Source: Shewanella acanthi (GTDB lineage Bacteria; Pseudomonadota; Gammaproteobacteria; Enterobacterales; Shewanellaceae). Taken from it: a stretch of DNA of 64,000 nucleotides. Position numbers and translations under genes: made by a program. The stretch spans positions 2,108,001-2,172,000 of the forward strand of contig NZ_CP080413.1 of assembly GCF_019457475.1 (NCBI RefSeq), given 5' to 3'. Below are positions 1 through 8,547 of this stretch, in pieces. The notes beneath the pieces were generated by a model, which saw only the letters and a list, made by a program, of their open reading frames with translations, had not been told where the DNA came from and did no database searches. Position 1 is the stretch's first letter; every line of letters begins with the position of its first letter.

Positions 1-966
1 GTAGGTAAAGCCAGCAAAGGCGACTCGTTCAAGCAGGTCGATTTTTACAACTACTTGACACTTGTAAGCCCGTTACCGAATTTGACTGAACAAGATACGG
101 TTGGTGTCATCGTTGCCAGCGGCACGATTTTGAATGGTTCACAACCTGCTGGCCAAATTGGTGGCGAAAGTACAGCCGAGCTATTACGTAAAGCACGCTT
201 TGATAAACAGGTTAAAGCAGTTGTCATGCGTGTAGACAGTCCTGGCGGCAGCGCCTTTGCCTCCGAGCAAATTCGTCAAGAACTCCTCGCCCTAAAAGCA
301 GCGGGTAAGCCTGTCGTTGTCAGTATGGGAAGCCTTGCCGCATCGGGGGGATACTGGATTTCGGCCAGTGCCGATTATATCTATGCAACGCCAACAACGC
401 TCACCGGCTCTATCGGTATCTTCGGTATGATTACTACCTTTGAAGATTCGCTATCAAGTCTTGGGATCCATACCGATGGTGTGGCGACATCCGATTGGGC
501 CGGCTTGTCGGTCACACGTACCCTCTCCCCACAAGTCGAAGCCGTTATCCAGCGCCATATCGAGCGCGGTTATTTAGACTTTATTTCCTTGGTCGCCAAG
601 GAGCGTAAAATGAGTCTAGAAGAAGTCGACAATATTGCTCAAGGACATGTGTGGAGCGGTAAAAAAGCCTTAGAGCTTGGCCTTGTGGATGAATTAGGCG
701 ATATCGATGACGCCATTGGGAAAGCAGCTGAACTTGCCAAGTTAGATAATTTCGATACCCGCGTTATCCAACAGGAACTGACCCCTGAGCAGTTATTTGT
801 ACAGGAGATGTTTGCCTCGGTATCGAGCTATCTGCCTGCCTCAATCGGCCAATCCAGTGTATTGGAGCAACTGTTAAAGCAATGGACAGGAAACTTAAAA
901 ACCTTAGCCTCCTTTAACGATCCTAACCATGTGTATGTGTACTGTGAGCATTGTTTAATTAACTAG
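1..966 (+). CDS. sppA: Signal peptide peptidase SppA, 67-kDa type (3' part)
   Basis: The reading frame is open from the first base, so the 5' half of the gene lies outside the window. SppA is an inner-membrane serine protease facing the periplasm that degrades cleaved signal peptides. The visible part is the C-terminal peptidase S49 repeat. The block GSLAASGGYW carries the nucleophilic serine of the Ser/Lys dyad; the lysine sits in the N-terminal repeat of this long form and cannot be seen here. The downstream VWSGKKALELGLVDELG block is also typical of S49. The TTG at base 55 is internal to the frame and is not a start. The gene ends just before a strong hairpin terminator. Confidence 0.93.
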   Translation, partial: VGKASKGDSFKQVDFYNYLTLVSPLPNLTEQDTVGVIVASGTILNGSQPAGQIGGESTAELLRKARFDKQVKAVVMRVDSPGGSAFASEQIRQELLALKAAGKPVVVSMGSLAASGGYWISASADYIYATPTTLTGSIGIFGMITTFEDSLSSLGIHTDGVATSDWAGLSVTRTLSPQVEAVIQRHIERGYLDFISLVAKERKMSLEEVDNIAQGHVWSGKKALELGLVDELGDIDDAIGKAAELAKLDNFDTRVIQQELTPEQLFVQEMFASVSSYLPASIGQSSVLEQLLKQWTGNLKTLASFNDPNHVYVYCEHCLIN

Positions 967-1040
967 CTCACTAACGTGAAGCGATGAGATGTATACTCAA
1001 TCACTTTAGTACCGAAATAGTTACATCCCATCCCATTGTA

Positions 1041-1066
1041 AAAGCCCGAGTTCTCGGGCTTTTTTA
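1041..1066 (+). terminator. Rho-independent terminator of sppA
   Basis: The hairpin GCCCGAG-tt-CTCGGGC is followed by a run of six T, 75 bases after the sppA stop codon. It lies directly before ansA, so ansA needs its own promoter or read-through. Confidence 0.85.
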
Positions 1067-1126
1067 TTGGGTTTGTTACTGCGAAATCGTATAATAAGCC
1101 CACTTGCAGCAACACTCATGACAATA

Positions 1127-2140
1127 ATGACTAAACGCTCTATTTATGTTGCCTATACGGGCGGTACTATCGGCATGCAAAAAACCGATAATGGTTTTGC
1201 CCCCGTCGCCGGATTTTTAACCCAGTGCGTGCAATCCATGCCTGAGTTCTACCACGCTGAAATGCCACACTTTGTCATTCACGAATACTGTCCGTTGATA
1301 GACTCATCCAACATGGCGCCGACCGATTGGCAGATGATTGCCGATGATATCAAAGCCAATTACGACAAATACGACGGTTTTGTGATTCTCCACGGCACAG
1401 ACACTATGGCCTACACCGCCTCTGCCCTGTCGTTTATGTTGCAAGGCCTGTCTAAACCTGTGATTGTGACCGGCTCGCAAATTCCATTAGCCCAGTTACG
1501 CTCAGACGGCCAAACGAATCTATTGAATTCACTCTACATTGCGGCAAATTATCCAGTTGCTGAGGTGTGTTTATTCTTTAATAACAAACTGTTTCGTGGT
1601 AATCGCTCGACTAAAGCCCATGCAGACGGTTTCGATGCCTTTGCGTCACCCAACTTTCCGCTACTGCTCGAGGCGGGTATTAAAATTAACCTACGTGCTG
1701 GCAAGATTGCCGTACCCTCGAACAAACCGCTAGAAGTGGTGAATATCAGCCCGCAGCCTGTGGGTGTAGTAACGCTTTACCCTGGGATCTCAACCCAAAT
1801 TTTTGAGAACATTCTGCAGCAGCCCGTTAAAGCGCTTATTTTATTAACCTTTGGCGTGGGGAATGCGCCGCAGGATCCTGAGTTACTGAACACCCTTAAA
1901 CAGGCGGATGAGCGCGGCATCGTGCTAGTCAACCTTACCCAGTGCTTCCAAGGCAAGGTGAATATGGGCGGCTATGCGACCGGTAATGCGCTGGCCCGTG
2001 CGGGCGTGATCTCAGGTGCCGATATGACTATTGAAGCAGCATTAGCTAAACTGCATTATTTGCTGTCGAAGGATCTTAAACCCAGTGAGATTAAAGCGGC
2101 GATGCAACAAAATCTGGTGGGTGAATTGAGCATAGATTAA
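1127..2140 (+). CDS. ansA: L-asparaginase I, cytoplasmic (AnsA)
   Basis: Cytoplasmic type I L-asparaginase, which hydrolyses L-asparagine to aspartate and ammonia. The N-terminal YTGGTIG block holds the nucleophilic Thr14, and the HGTDTMAYTA block holds the second catalytic Thr-Asp pair. GSQIPLAQLRSDGQ and KAHADGFDAF are also highly conserved in AnsA. From the ATG at 1127 the protein is 337 residues, close to E. coli AnsA (338), and the N-terminus MTKRSIYVAYTGG lines up with it. The frame is open upstream to a TTG at 1067, but that codon lies in the sppA terminator, so it is not used. An ATG at 1118 is a near alternative. There is no signal peptide, which separates it from the periplasmic type II enzyme. 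Confidence 0.93.
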   Translation: MTKRSIYVAYTGGTIGMQKTDNGFAPVAGFLTQCVQSMPEFYHAEMPHFVIHEYCPLIDSSNMAPTDWQMIADDIKANYDKYDGFVILHGTDTMAYTASALSFMLQGLSKPVIVTGSQIPLAQLRSDGQTNLLNSLYIAANYPVAEVCLFFNNKLFRGNRSTKAHADGFDAFASPNFPLLLEAGIKINLRAGKIAVPSNKPLEVVNISPQPVGVVTLYPGISTQIFENILQQPVKALILLTFGVGNAPQDPELLNTLKQADERGIVLVNLTQCFQGKVNMGGYATGNALARAGVISGADMTIEAALAKLHYLLSKDLKPSEIKAAMQQNLVGELSID

Positions 2141-2207
2141 GGCGACCTGACAAGACTCGGTTAAAATATTTAAGCAAATTCAACTGTAATCGTCTTATTT
2201 GAGTAAT

Positions 2208-2236
2208 AAAAAAGCCCATCGATATGGGCTTTTTTA
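2208..2236. terminator. Bidirectional terminator between ansA and yeaC
   Basis: The stem AAGCCCAT-cgat-ATGGGCTT is flanked by an A-run on the left and a T-run on the right. It can therefore stop ansA from the left and the convergent yeaC operon from the right. Confidence 0.85.
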
Positions 2237-2262
2237 TTGTGTTTAAATTAATTGCGATAGGA

Positions 2263-2544
2263 TTAAATCTCTTCGGCACTAAACTCGGCAATAGATTCAC
2301 CGCGGAACTGCTTTTTAAGCTCTGCCTTAGACAATTCGTTAAGTTTACCGCCCGCGGCAATGGTGAAATGCTCGGTCTGATCCATACGGCGCGCTTGGTA
2401 TAGCATCACAACTTGTAGTGTCGATTCGCGCTGCGCTTCACTGAGGACTGTACCATCTTCCCACTTACCTAACTCAGCCGCACTGCGAAGTCTCTCGTAC
2501 ACTTCGACCGGCATTTGATCGATCATCTGATTAATGTCTGTCAT
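2263..2544 (-). CDS. yeaC: YeaC family protein (DUF1315)
   Basis: A small cytoplasmic protein of 93 residues recognised as the YeaC/DUF1315 family from its pattern: an N-terminal helix MTDINQMIDQMPVEVYERLR, a GKWEDG turn, and a central QARRMDQTEHFTI block. The molecular function of the family is not known. It is the last gene of a three-gene minus-strand unit: its ATG overlaps the stop of the zinc-ribbon gene by 4 bases (ATGA), so translational coupling is likely. No catalytic motif or membrane segment is visible. Confidence 0.85.
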   Translation of the reverse strand: MTDINQMIDQMPVEVYERLRSAAELGKWEDGTVLSEAQRESTLQVVMLYQARRMDQTEHFTIAAGGKLNELSKAELKKQFRGESIAEFSAEEI

Positions 2545-2858
2545 ACACTTTTTCGCTTATGTAATACAATTCTGACGCGGGTTACCAAATAACCCACAAA
2601 TCCAAATACCACGCATACCCCTGAAATATAGGCACGCATGCCTTCGGCAGGTTCACCGCCCCACATCCACAGCACCACGCCGGCGATAAACAGCGTCATC
2701 GCCACAAAGCTTTGGTTGATCAGTGAGCTTGACTGCTGAATATGGTTAATGCGCACCTGCGAGCTATTATCGCCAGACGCTTTAGCTTCACAGTTTGGGC
2801 AGGACTTTGCCTTACTGGACATTCGCTTGCGACATACGGGACATTCAATTAATGCCAT
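2541..2858 (-). CDS. Zinc-ribbon membrane protein, hypothetical
   Basis: A protein of 105 residues. The N-terminus carries two CxxC knuckles (CPVCRKRM and CPNC) that form a zinc ribbon. Two hydrophobic segments follow, at about residues 50-68 and 75-94, and the basic tail (RVRIVLHKRKSV) suggests the C-terminus is cytoplasmic. This fits a small inner-membrane protein with a cytoplasmic zinc-binding head. It sits between the M14 carboxypeptidase gene (8-base gap) and yeaC (4-base overlap), so the three are probably co-transcribed. I cannot assign a function; other zinc-ribbon membrane proteins of this layout are uncharacterised. Confidence 0.75.
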   Translation of the reverse strand: MALIECPVCRKRMSSKAKSCPNCEAKASGDNSSQVRINHIQQSSSLINQSFVAMTLFIAGVVLWMWGGEPAEGMRAYISGVCVVFGFVGYLVTRVRIVLHKRKSV

Positions 2859-2866
2859 GGTAATAC

Positions 2867-3994
2867 CTATCGTAATTTATCAACCACCGCGAGCATGGCA
2901 ACTAATGAGGCTTCGCCTAAGTAGATGCTGCGCTCAGGTGACCAACCCACAAATGGATCCTGCAGGTTGTTGTTATCTTTAAACGGCATTTCGAGGGTGT
3001 TAGATAAACACTCGAAGGTTTGCGCTACCCAGTTAGATGCTACGGTTAAGTTCGCCTTACCTGGCTCATCCTTGGCATAACCAAATTCAGTTTGGAAATC
3101 CGCGCTAACCAGCGTTAACGCTTGGCTAAATTCCGCCTGTAACTGAGCGAGTCTGTCGTTATAGGCAGGAACCCCTTCACAACCCGCGAGGAACACATAG
3201 GGTAAGCCTTCATCACCGTGGACATCGTAAAATAAATCCACGCCGGTTTGCTTCATTTTGTTGACCACATGATATACCTCAGGGCTTTTTTCTAAGCTCG
3301 GGTTTTGCCATTCGCGGTTTAAGTTAATGCCTATAGCATTGGTACGCAGATGGCCGCGAACACTTCCGTCAGGGTTCATGTTGGGCACAATGTAAAAGTT
3401 GGCTTTATCACGCAGTGCTTTTGACGTTGGGCAATCGTTATCAAGTAGGCGGTTAACCAAACCTTCCACCAACCACTCTGCCATAGTTTCACCTGGGTGT
3501 TGACGTGCGGTGATCCAAATATTTCGCTTGGAAGGATCGCCATCACCCACTTTCATCAGAGTGATATCACGGCCATCTAAGGTCAGCCCTAAATGCTCAA
3601 GATTGACATCTGGGTGCAACTGCGCGCCGCTGAGTAAATCTAAGTGACGCTCATAGCTGTATGGTGCAAAGTAGGCAATTTGAATCGCATCGCAATCAAG
3701 CGTAAGTTCGATACTCAATTTGCCGTCGATATATTGTGTTGGCACACGGAACCAATGCACTCGGTCATAACTTGCTACCGCGTGATAATCCTGCCAACCC
3801 TTTGGATAAGAGGCATTGCCCGCATTGATAATATTAAGAGTGTAATGATTACCGACTTCACCTTCGAAGCGGAAGTTAAACCATTGATAGAACTCACCGC
3901 CGGCATCGGGACGAATGGCAAGTTGGATATCGTCTTTATTATCAAGATTAATGACTTGGATATTACCGCCATCAAAATTGGCACTGACTCGCAT
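2867..3994 (-). CDS. M14-family zinc carboxypeptidase, cytosolic CCP-like
   Basis: A putative zinc carboxypeptidase of 375 residues with the layout of bacterial cytosolic carboxypeptidases (M14 subfamily B): an N-terminal beta-sandwich of about 130 residues, then the peptidase domain. The zinc ligands are visible as His and Glu in ARQHPGETMAEW and His in YDVHGDEG. NPDGSVRGHLRTNAIGINLN holds the substrate-carboxylate-binding Arg/Asn, and NTLEMPF is the likely position of the catalytic Glu. The start is the ATG at 3994, with AGGA eight bases upstream; an upstream GTG-type extension to 4045 has no ribosome site and encodes no signal peptide. It leads the operon with the zinc-ribbon gene and yeaC. 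The natural substrate is unknown. Confidence 0.85.
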   Translation of the reverse strand: MRVSANFDGGNIQVINLDNKDDIQLAIRPDAGGEFYQWFNFRFEGEVGNHYTLNIINAGNASYPKGWQDYHAVASYDRVHWFRVPTQYIDGKLSIELTLDCDAIQIAYFAPYSYERHLDLLSGAQLHPDVNLEHLGLTLDGRDITLMKVGDGDPSKRNIWITARQHPGETMAEWLVEGLVNRLLDNDCPTSKALRDKANFYIVPNMNPDGSVRGHLRTNAIGINLNREWQNPSLEKSPEVYHVVNKMKQTGVDLFYDVHGDEGLPYVFLAGCEGVPAYNDRLAQLQAEFSQALTLVSADFQTEFGYAKDEPGKANLTVASNWVAQTFECLSNTLEMPFKDNNNLQDPFVGWSPERSIYLGEASLVAMLAVVDKLR

Positions 3995-4164
3995 AGTGTG
4001 ATTCCTAGAGGGTTGTACAGCTGATGGCCAAAGACCAACGCACATTGTATTTATGTGCCATAGGATAAACTAAATCGGGATCAGGGCAAAATGAAAGCGA
4101 CTAAAATCGAATAAGTAAAAGCCATTCAGTTCGTTTAATTAACCCAGAGAAAATTTAATTGAGG

Positions 4165-4836
4165 TTAAAAGCAAAAACTGTAACCTTGTCCCCTTACCGT
4201 GTTAATCACATTCCGACTGTCGAGATTCTTCGCAATTTTGCGTCGAGTGTTACTAATGTGCATATCTAAATTTCGGTCATAACGGCCAAGATCACGCTGC
4301 AAAATCGATTTTTGCAATTCTTGTTTGGTGACAACCTGCCCCTTTCGCTCAAAAAGGTATTTAAACAGCTTAAACTCGGTTTGAGTGAGACAGACAACAG
4401 AGCTACCAATTAATAAGCTCTGACCAAGCTCATCCAGCAGAATTTGGGGGGACGTTAGGGATTCCGGTGTGGCTGTTTTACGATAAAGCCGCCTCTCTAG
4501 CGCTTGCAACCTAACATTTAACTCCTTAATACTAAAAGGTTTACATAGATAATCATCGGCACCAAGTTCATAACTGCGGATCCTATCTTTTTCACAGTCC
4601 TTTGATGAAAATACAATAACGGGCGTTAAACAGTTCTTTCCTTCCAACATCTCAATACCCGACATCACTGGCATCAATAAATCCAGCATTATCACATCAG
4701 GGCAAAAATCTGAAATGAGGTTTAACCCTTCAAGCCCATTGCTAGCACAGATAACTTGGTGTCCCTGCGCCACTAAGGCCTCATTCAACCAACAGCGAAA
4801 AGTGGGGTCATCATCGACCAGTAGTATCCTGCTCAC
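4165..4836 (-). CDS. Orphan OmpR/PhoB-family response regulator (SO2426-like)
   Basis: A two-component response regulator of 223 residues. The receiver domain (about 1-115) has the acidic cluster LVDDD, the phospho-acceptor Asp in VIMLDLLMP (about residue 52) and the conserved Lys in YLCKPF. The C-terminal winged helix (about 130-223) shows LTQTEFKLFKYL and VRGQGYSF. I chose the GTG at 4836 because AAGGA lies six bases upstream; the in-frame TTG at 4842 abuts that site. No histidine kinase gene is adjacent, so it is an orphan. Its position beside a TonB receptor and ruvB matches what I recall for SO2426 of S. oneidensis, a regulator linked to iron acquisition and chromate response. The upstream region has Fur-like sequence. 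Confidence 0.88.
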   Translation of the reverse strand: MSRILLVDDDPTFRCWLNEALVAQGHQVICASNGLEGLNLISDFCPDVIMLDLLMPVMSGIEMLEGKNCLTPVIVFSSKDCEKDRIRSYELGADDYLCKPFSIKELNVRLQALERRLYRKTATPESLTSPQILLDELGQSLLIGSSVVCLTQTEFKLFKYLFERKGQVVTKQELQKSILQRDLGRYDRNLDMHISNTRRKIAKNLDSRNVINTVRGQGYSFCF

Positions 4837-4849
4837 AAACAATCCTTAA

Positions 4850-4888
4850 TGCAAACCATTATCATTTATATTACTATAATGATAAATA
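4850..4888 (-). promoter_or_regulatory. Candidate Fur-binding region upstream of the orphan regulator
   Basis: Read on the minus strand, 4868-4850 is TAAATGATAATGGTTTGCA, in which TGATAAT is a perfect half of the Fur 7-1-7 box and the second half is degenerate. Another AATGATAAA-type element lies at 4875-4888 on the plus strand. The region is 14-52 bases before the GTG start, where a repressor would block transcription. The match is by eye only. Confidence 0.5.
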
Positions 4889-4961
4889 GATGGCTAGTGC
4901 ATCAAGCGTAAACCCTACTCCAGTATGATGAATTGCATCAGCCCAACTAATAGAAACCAAT

Positions 4962-4987
4962 AAAAAAGCGCCCTAAGGCGCTTTTTT
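4962..4987 (-). terminator. Terminator of the TonB receptor gene
   Basis: The stem AAAGCGCC-ctaa-GGCGCTTT has T-runs on both strands and lies 22 bases after the stop codon of the minus-strand TonB receptor gene. Confidence 0.85.
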
Positions 4988-5008
4988 AAATGTATTCCAA
5001 GATAAATC

Positions 5009-7570
5009 TTAGAACTTGACAGTCACACCACCGTAGATAGTACGGCCGATAGTGTCATAAACTTCTGGAACAGTACCTGCATCACTACCATTAGTTACGT
5101 ATAATGGTTTTTCATCAGTGAAGTTCTTCACACCTAAAGTCAGTGTGGTGTTATCACCAAAGTGATATGAACCAGATACGTTATGATAAATGATTGAATC
5201 AACATCAGCATAAGCAGTAAATGGATCATCATTTTCGTCATAATCAGTATAAATATCAGTCATAGAACCGATATAACGGTTAAAATAAGTCACAGTCCAA
5301 TCGTCTTGGCCTGCAGAAACACTAAAGTTGTTACGAACGCGAGCATAAGCACCGAAGTTACCGTCGATAGTACCAGTGTACTCTTCACCATCCTGTTCAA
5401 ATTGAACAAGGTAAGTCATATCGTTGTTAACTTTCCAATCTAAGCCAAACAGCTCGAAGCTATAAGCGAGGTTGAAGTCAATACCACTTGTGTCCTGTGA
5501 ACCTACGTTAGTCAAAGCACTTGTTAGATTAAATAAATCACCATCTTCAGTAATATTGAATGTATTACATGCTGTTGCAACGCCACCCTTACAGGCATCT
5601 AGACCAGCTTGAACATCCATACGAGCAATTGCATCAGAGACCTTAAAACGCCAGTAATCTAGAGTCACTGACATACCGTCAATATAATCTGGAGAGTAAA
5701 CCAAACCAGCAGTGAACGACTCTGATTCTTCTGGTTTAAGATCTGGATCAGCCGTACGGTTTACTAAAATTTGGCCTGTTTGATCACTTAATGCTAACCA
5801 AGGGTTAGTTAAATAGTCATAAGATCCTGAATTACCGCCATAAAGTTCCGCAACGCTTGGTGCACGGAAACCTGTGGCTGCTACACCACGAACCATAAGC
5901 TCATCAGTTGCAGTATAAGTTAAACCAATTTTCCAAGTAGTCGCTTTACCAAAAGTTGAGTAATCGTCTAAGCGCAGCGCGAATTCACCAGTTAACTTCT
6001 CTGTAAATGGAACACTTACTTCTTGGAAAATAGAGATTACGTTGTAGTTACCATCAGTTGGATCTTGCTGAGCAGCAGTGCCATCACCCGCAACGATAAC
6101 CGCATCCGGCGTGTAAAAACCACTTTCACGACGGTATTCCGCACCCAAAGCGAAGCCAACAGCACCTGCGCTCAGGTCGAACAGCTCGCCGTTAATACCT
6201 GCTGCCAGAGTTTGTTGCTCGTTACCGCCAGTAGTCTGCTCTAAATAAGCGACATCCATCATTTCAGCAGTCAGTGGTGAACCTACAAACCAAGCATAAG
6301 GATCTGCATAGATTGAAGCTGCCATCTCAGTTGCATTGATTGAGTTCGCTACACTAGTAGCTGCTTTGTTTTTACCAAAAGTATAATCGACGTTCCAGTT
6401 CATACCTGTATGAACATCTAGCGAACCCGCTAAACCAGCAGATAAACGCCAAGTATCGGTATCTTGAGAGTAGATTCGTGGACCGACGTCCTTCATACGT
6501 CTTCTATATTCAACTTGACCTCGAGCATCAGCTTTAACACCCGCGTCAATCATGCCTTGATCAAGTGCAAGACAACCAGCTGAAGGATTCGTAACTTTTG
6601 CATCACCACATACATTCAACTTAATTACAGCTGGTTGCGCTGCAAGTTGTTGATTAGAACGACGGTTGGTGTAAATAGCATCAGCAGTTAATACCACATC
6701 ATTACCCAGTTCTTGAGTCATGTTAGCGAACAAACTACGACGTTCACTCGGTGTTTGGAAAAACACGTCATTCGAAAAATCATAAGTCTTAGTTCTTTTA
6801 ACCCAATTACCGTTTGAATCTAAAACCTTCTGATTTAAGGCACCAGTAGGGATAGTTGTACTAGTATTTTCAGATGGATCAAACCAGTTACGGTCGCCTT
6901 GAACTACACCACGACGGTCTGAGTAAGCTGCACCAAATGTGTAGTTACCGCCATCGGTGTTGAAACCGTAAAGAACGCTTGCGTCACCGTTTTGGCCATC
7001 GCCTTTGTCGGTTCCCGCACCGTTCATATCGAACTGGAAGCCTTCGAAATCTTTCTTAGTGATGATGTTCACAACACCTGCAATTGCGTCAGAACCGTAA
7101 ACAGCTGAAGCGCCGTCTTTCAGGATTTCAACACGTGCAATCATCGCAACTGGGATTGAGTTCAAGTCAACAGCACTGTCAGCACCTGAACCAGAGTTCA
7201 CCATGCGACGGCCGTTTAACAGAACTAATGTACGTTGTGATCCCATACCACGTAGGTCAACTTGAGCCACACCGTCAGAGCCGTTGTTGGTAGTTGAACC
7301 TACAGCAGCACCTGCCATAGAAGTTTGAACTTGTAACAGTTGGTCTACTGAAGTGAAACCTTCAGCTTTAATCGCTGCGGCATCAATAACGGTAACAGGA
7401 GAAGCTGTTTCCATATCTTGACGTTGAATGCGTGAACCCGTTACTTCAATACGCTCAACTTTTGCAGTCTCTTCAGCAGCGAATGCGTTTGAAGCAACAA
7501 ATGTGCCTGCAGCGATAGAGGTAACGAAAGCTAAATTGATAGCCGACGCTACTTTGGTTCTTTTGATCAT
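5009..7570 (-). CDS. TonB-dependent outer-membrane receptor
   Basis: An outer-membrane active transporter of 853 residues. A signal peptide (MIKRTKVASAINLAFVTSIA, cleaved after NAFA) is followed by a TonB-box-like VERIEVTGSRI, a plug domain (about 45-165, with DLRGMGSQRTLVLLNGRRM and GVVNIITK), and a 22-strand barrel that ends in the aromatic GGVTVKF. The start is the ATG at 7570, with AGGGAG about eight bases upstream; the frame runs on to 7768 but that extension is poor. The substrate is not evident: the plug is of the type seen in peptide and carbohydrate receptors rather than classic siderophore ones. A perfect CRP palindrome about 300 bases upstream suggests carbon-source control. The downstream neighbour is the orphan regulator. 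Confidence 0.93.
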   Translation of the reverse strand: MIKRTKVASAINLAFVTSIAAGTFVASNAFAAEETAKVERIEVTGSRIQRQDMETASPVTVIDAAAIKAEGFTSVDQLLQVQTSMAGAAVGSTTNNGSDGVAQVDLRGMGSQRTLVLLNGRRMVNSGSGADSAVDLNSIPVAMIARVEILKDGASAVYGSDAIAGVVNIITKKDFEGFQFDMNGAGTDKGDGQNGDASVLYGFNTDGGNYTFGAAYSDRRGVVQGDRNWFDPSENTSTTIPTGALNQKVLDSNGNWVKRTKTYDFSNDVFFQTPSERRSLFANMTQELGNDVVLTADAIYTNRRSNQQLAAQPAVIKLNVCGDAKVTNPSAGCLALDQGMIDAGVKADARGQVEYRRRMKDVGPRIYSQDTDTWRLSAGLAGSLDVHTGMNWNVDYTFGKNKAATSVANSINATEMAASIYADPYAWFVGSPLTAEMMDVAYLEQTTGGNEQQTLAAGINGELFDLSAGAVGFALGAEYRRESGFYTPDAVIVAGDGTAAQQDPTDGNYNVISIFQEVSVPFTEKLTGEFALRLDDYSTFGKATTWKIGLTYTATDELMVRGVAATGFRAPSVAELYGGNSGSYDYLTNPWLALSDQTGQILVNRTADPDLKPEESESFTAGLVYSPDYIDGMSVTLDYWRFKVSDAIARMDVQAGLDACKGGVATACNTFNITEDGDLFNLTSALTNVGSQDTSGIDFNLAYSFELFGLDWKVNNDMTYLVQFEQDGEEYTGTIDGNFGAYARVRNNFSVSAGQDDWTVTYFNRYIGSMTDIYTDYDENDDPFTAYADVDSIIYHNVSGSYHFGDNTTLTLGVKNFTDEKPLYVTNGSDAGTVPEVYDTIGRTIYGGVTVKF

Positions 7571-8484
7571 GAATGAATGCTCCCTAGATCTTACTCTTAT
7601 TTTTATGCTCACAGCTTGTACAACTGATGTGTACGACTGTTGCGCTTGATACTGAGGATTCACTCTTATTCCGTCAATGACCATTTTTTTAACTAAAAAA
7701 AACCATTTGTTTAGTTTATTTTCACAAATTGTTGCATCGATGCTTAATGTCGAACATGATTTAGCCAACCAAGGCTAAGCAACAGCTTTAGTGACCTAAT
7801 TCACATATTTTTGCCAAGCTTACACTGTTAATACGACAACATACCAGCAACACTGCGACTCTTAATAAATGTGATGCGCATCACACTTTTTAAATAATTA
7901 ATAAAAGTGTTACGCCCTAAAAATTGCTAAAACATCGCAACAATTAGTGCATATCCATTTCTATCTAGATGGCAAACTGTGTGAAAAATCGGCATAAAAT
8001 GATTTTTTAACCGCTAAAAAATGAATATTTCACAATAATTATGCAATTTATTGGTACAGAACTTGGTTATGAGGAATGATGGAGGAAAAATACAAATCAA
8101 ACTTTGCGCAAACAAGCGCAACTGGCAGCCATTATTTAAACATATGCTTGTTTTGTTTTCGTCACGATCATCCTATGTACTTGATATAATTGTATAATTT
8201 GCGTATTGACCGAGGCGTGACGGATGATTGATCAATAACGAGAACAGTGTTGTCTTATGTGTGTTGTTAAATACCGCAAGCTATTTTTGTAACATTTTAC
8301 AAATTGTAACGAATATCTCCGCAGTGGTTAATCTGTTTGGGTTCACAGAAACAGTGCTTAAATTGAACTTTTATGCTGAGCAGTTACTGAACGATTGTAC
8401 TCATTATAAGTCCTTCAGTTGTCATTACATTTTCATGCTTACTGGGTGCCTCGTGCAAAGTAATACTCATTTCATAATATTGTG
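7571..8484. other. Long AT-rich intergenic region between TonB receptor and ruvB
   Basis: About 0.9 kb with no convincing gene. It carries the promoter region of the minus-strand TonB receptor and a perfect CRP-type palindrome at 7867-7888. An 85-codon open frame at 8228-8485 starts at TTG, has no ribosome site and resembles no protein I know. Confidence 0.6.
7867..7888. promoter_or_regulatory. CRP (cAMP receptor protein) binding site
   Basis: TGTGA-TGCGCA-TCACA at 7870-7885 is a perfect inverted repeat with the exact CRP half-sites and six-base spacer, flanked by A/T. It lies 297 bases upstream of the TonB receptor start, so it would need either a distant transcription start or a second partner gene. 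Confidence 0.75.
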
Positions 8485-8486
8485 AG

Positions 8487-8514
8487 ATAAAAAAAGCGAC
8501 CTAAAGTCGCTTTA
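8487..8514 (-). terminator. Terminator of the ruvAB genes
   Basis: The stem AAAGCGAC-ctaaa-GTCGCTTT, read on the minus strand, is followed by seven T. It lies 34 bases after the ruvB stop codon. Confidence 0.85.
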
Positions 8515-8547
8515 ATGTGTCTCAATTTCACAGAGTAAATTTGCGAA

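Noticed and set aside
7571..7768. N-terminal extension of the TonB receptor to 7768
   Set aside because: The ATG at 7570 has a ribosome site and is followed by a proper signal peptide; the extension encodes nothing exportable.
8228..8485. Open frame of 85 codons in the gap between the TonB receptor and ruvB
   Set aside because: TTG start, no ribosome site, no family resemblance, and it runs into the ruvB terminator.
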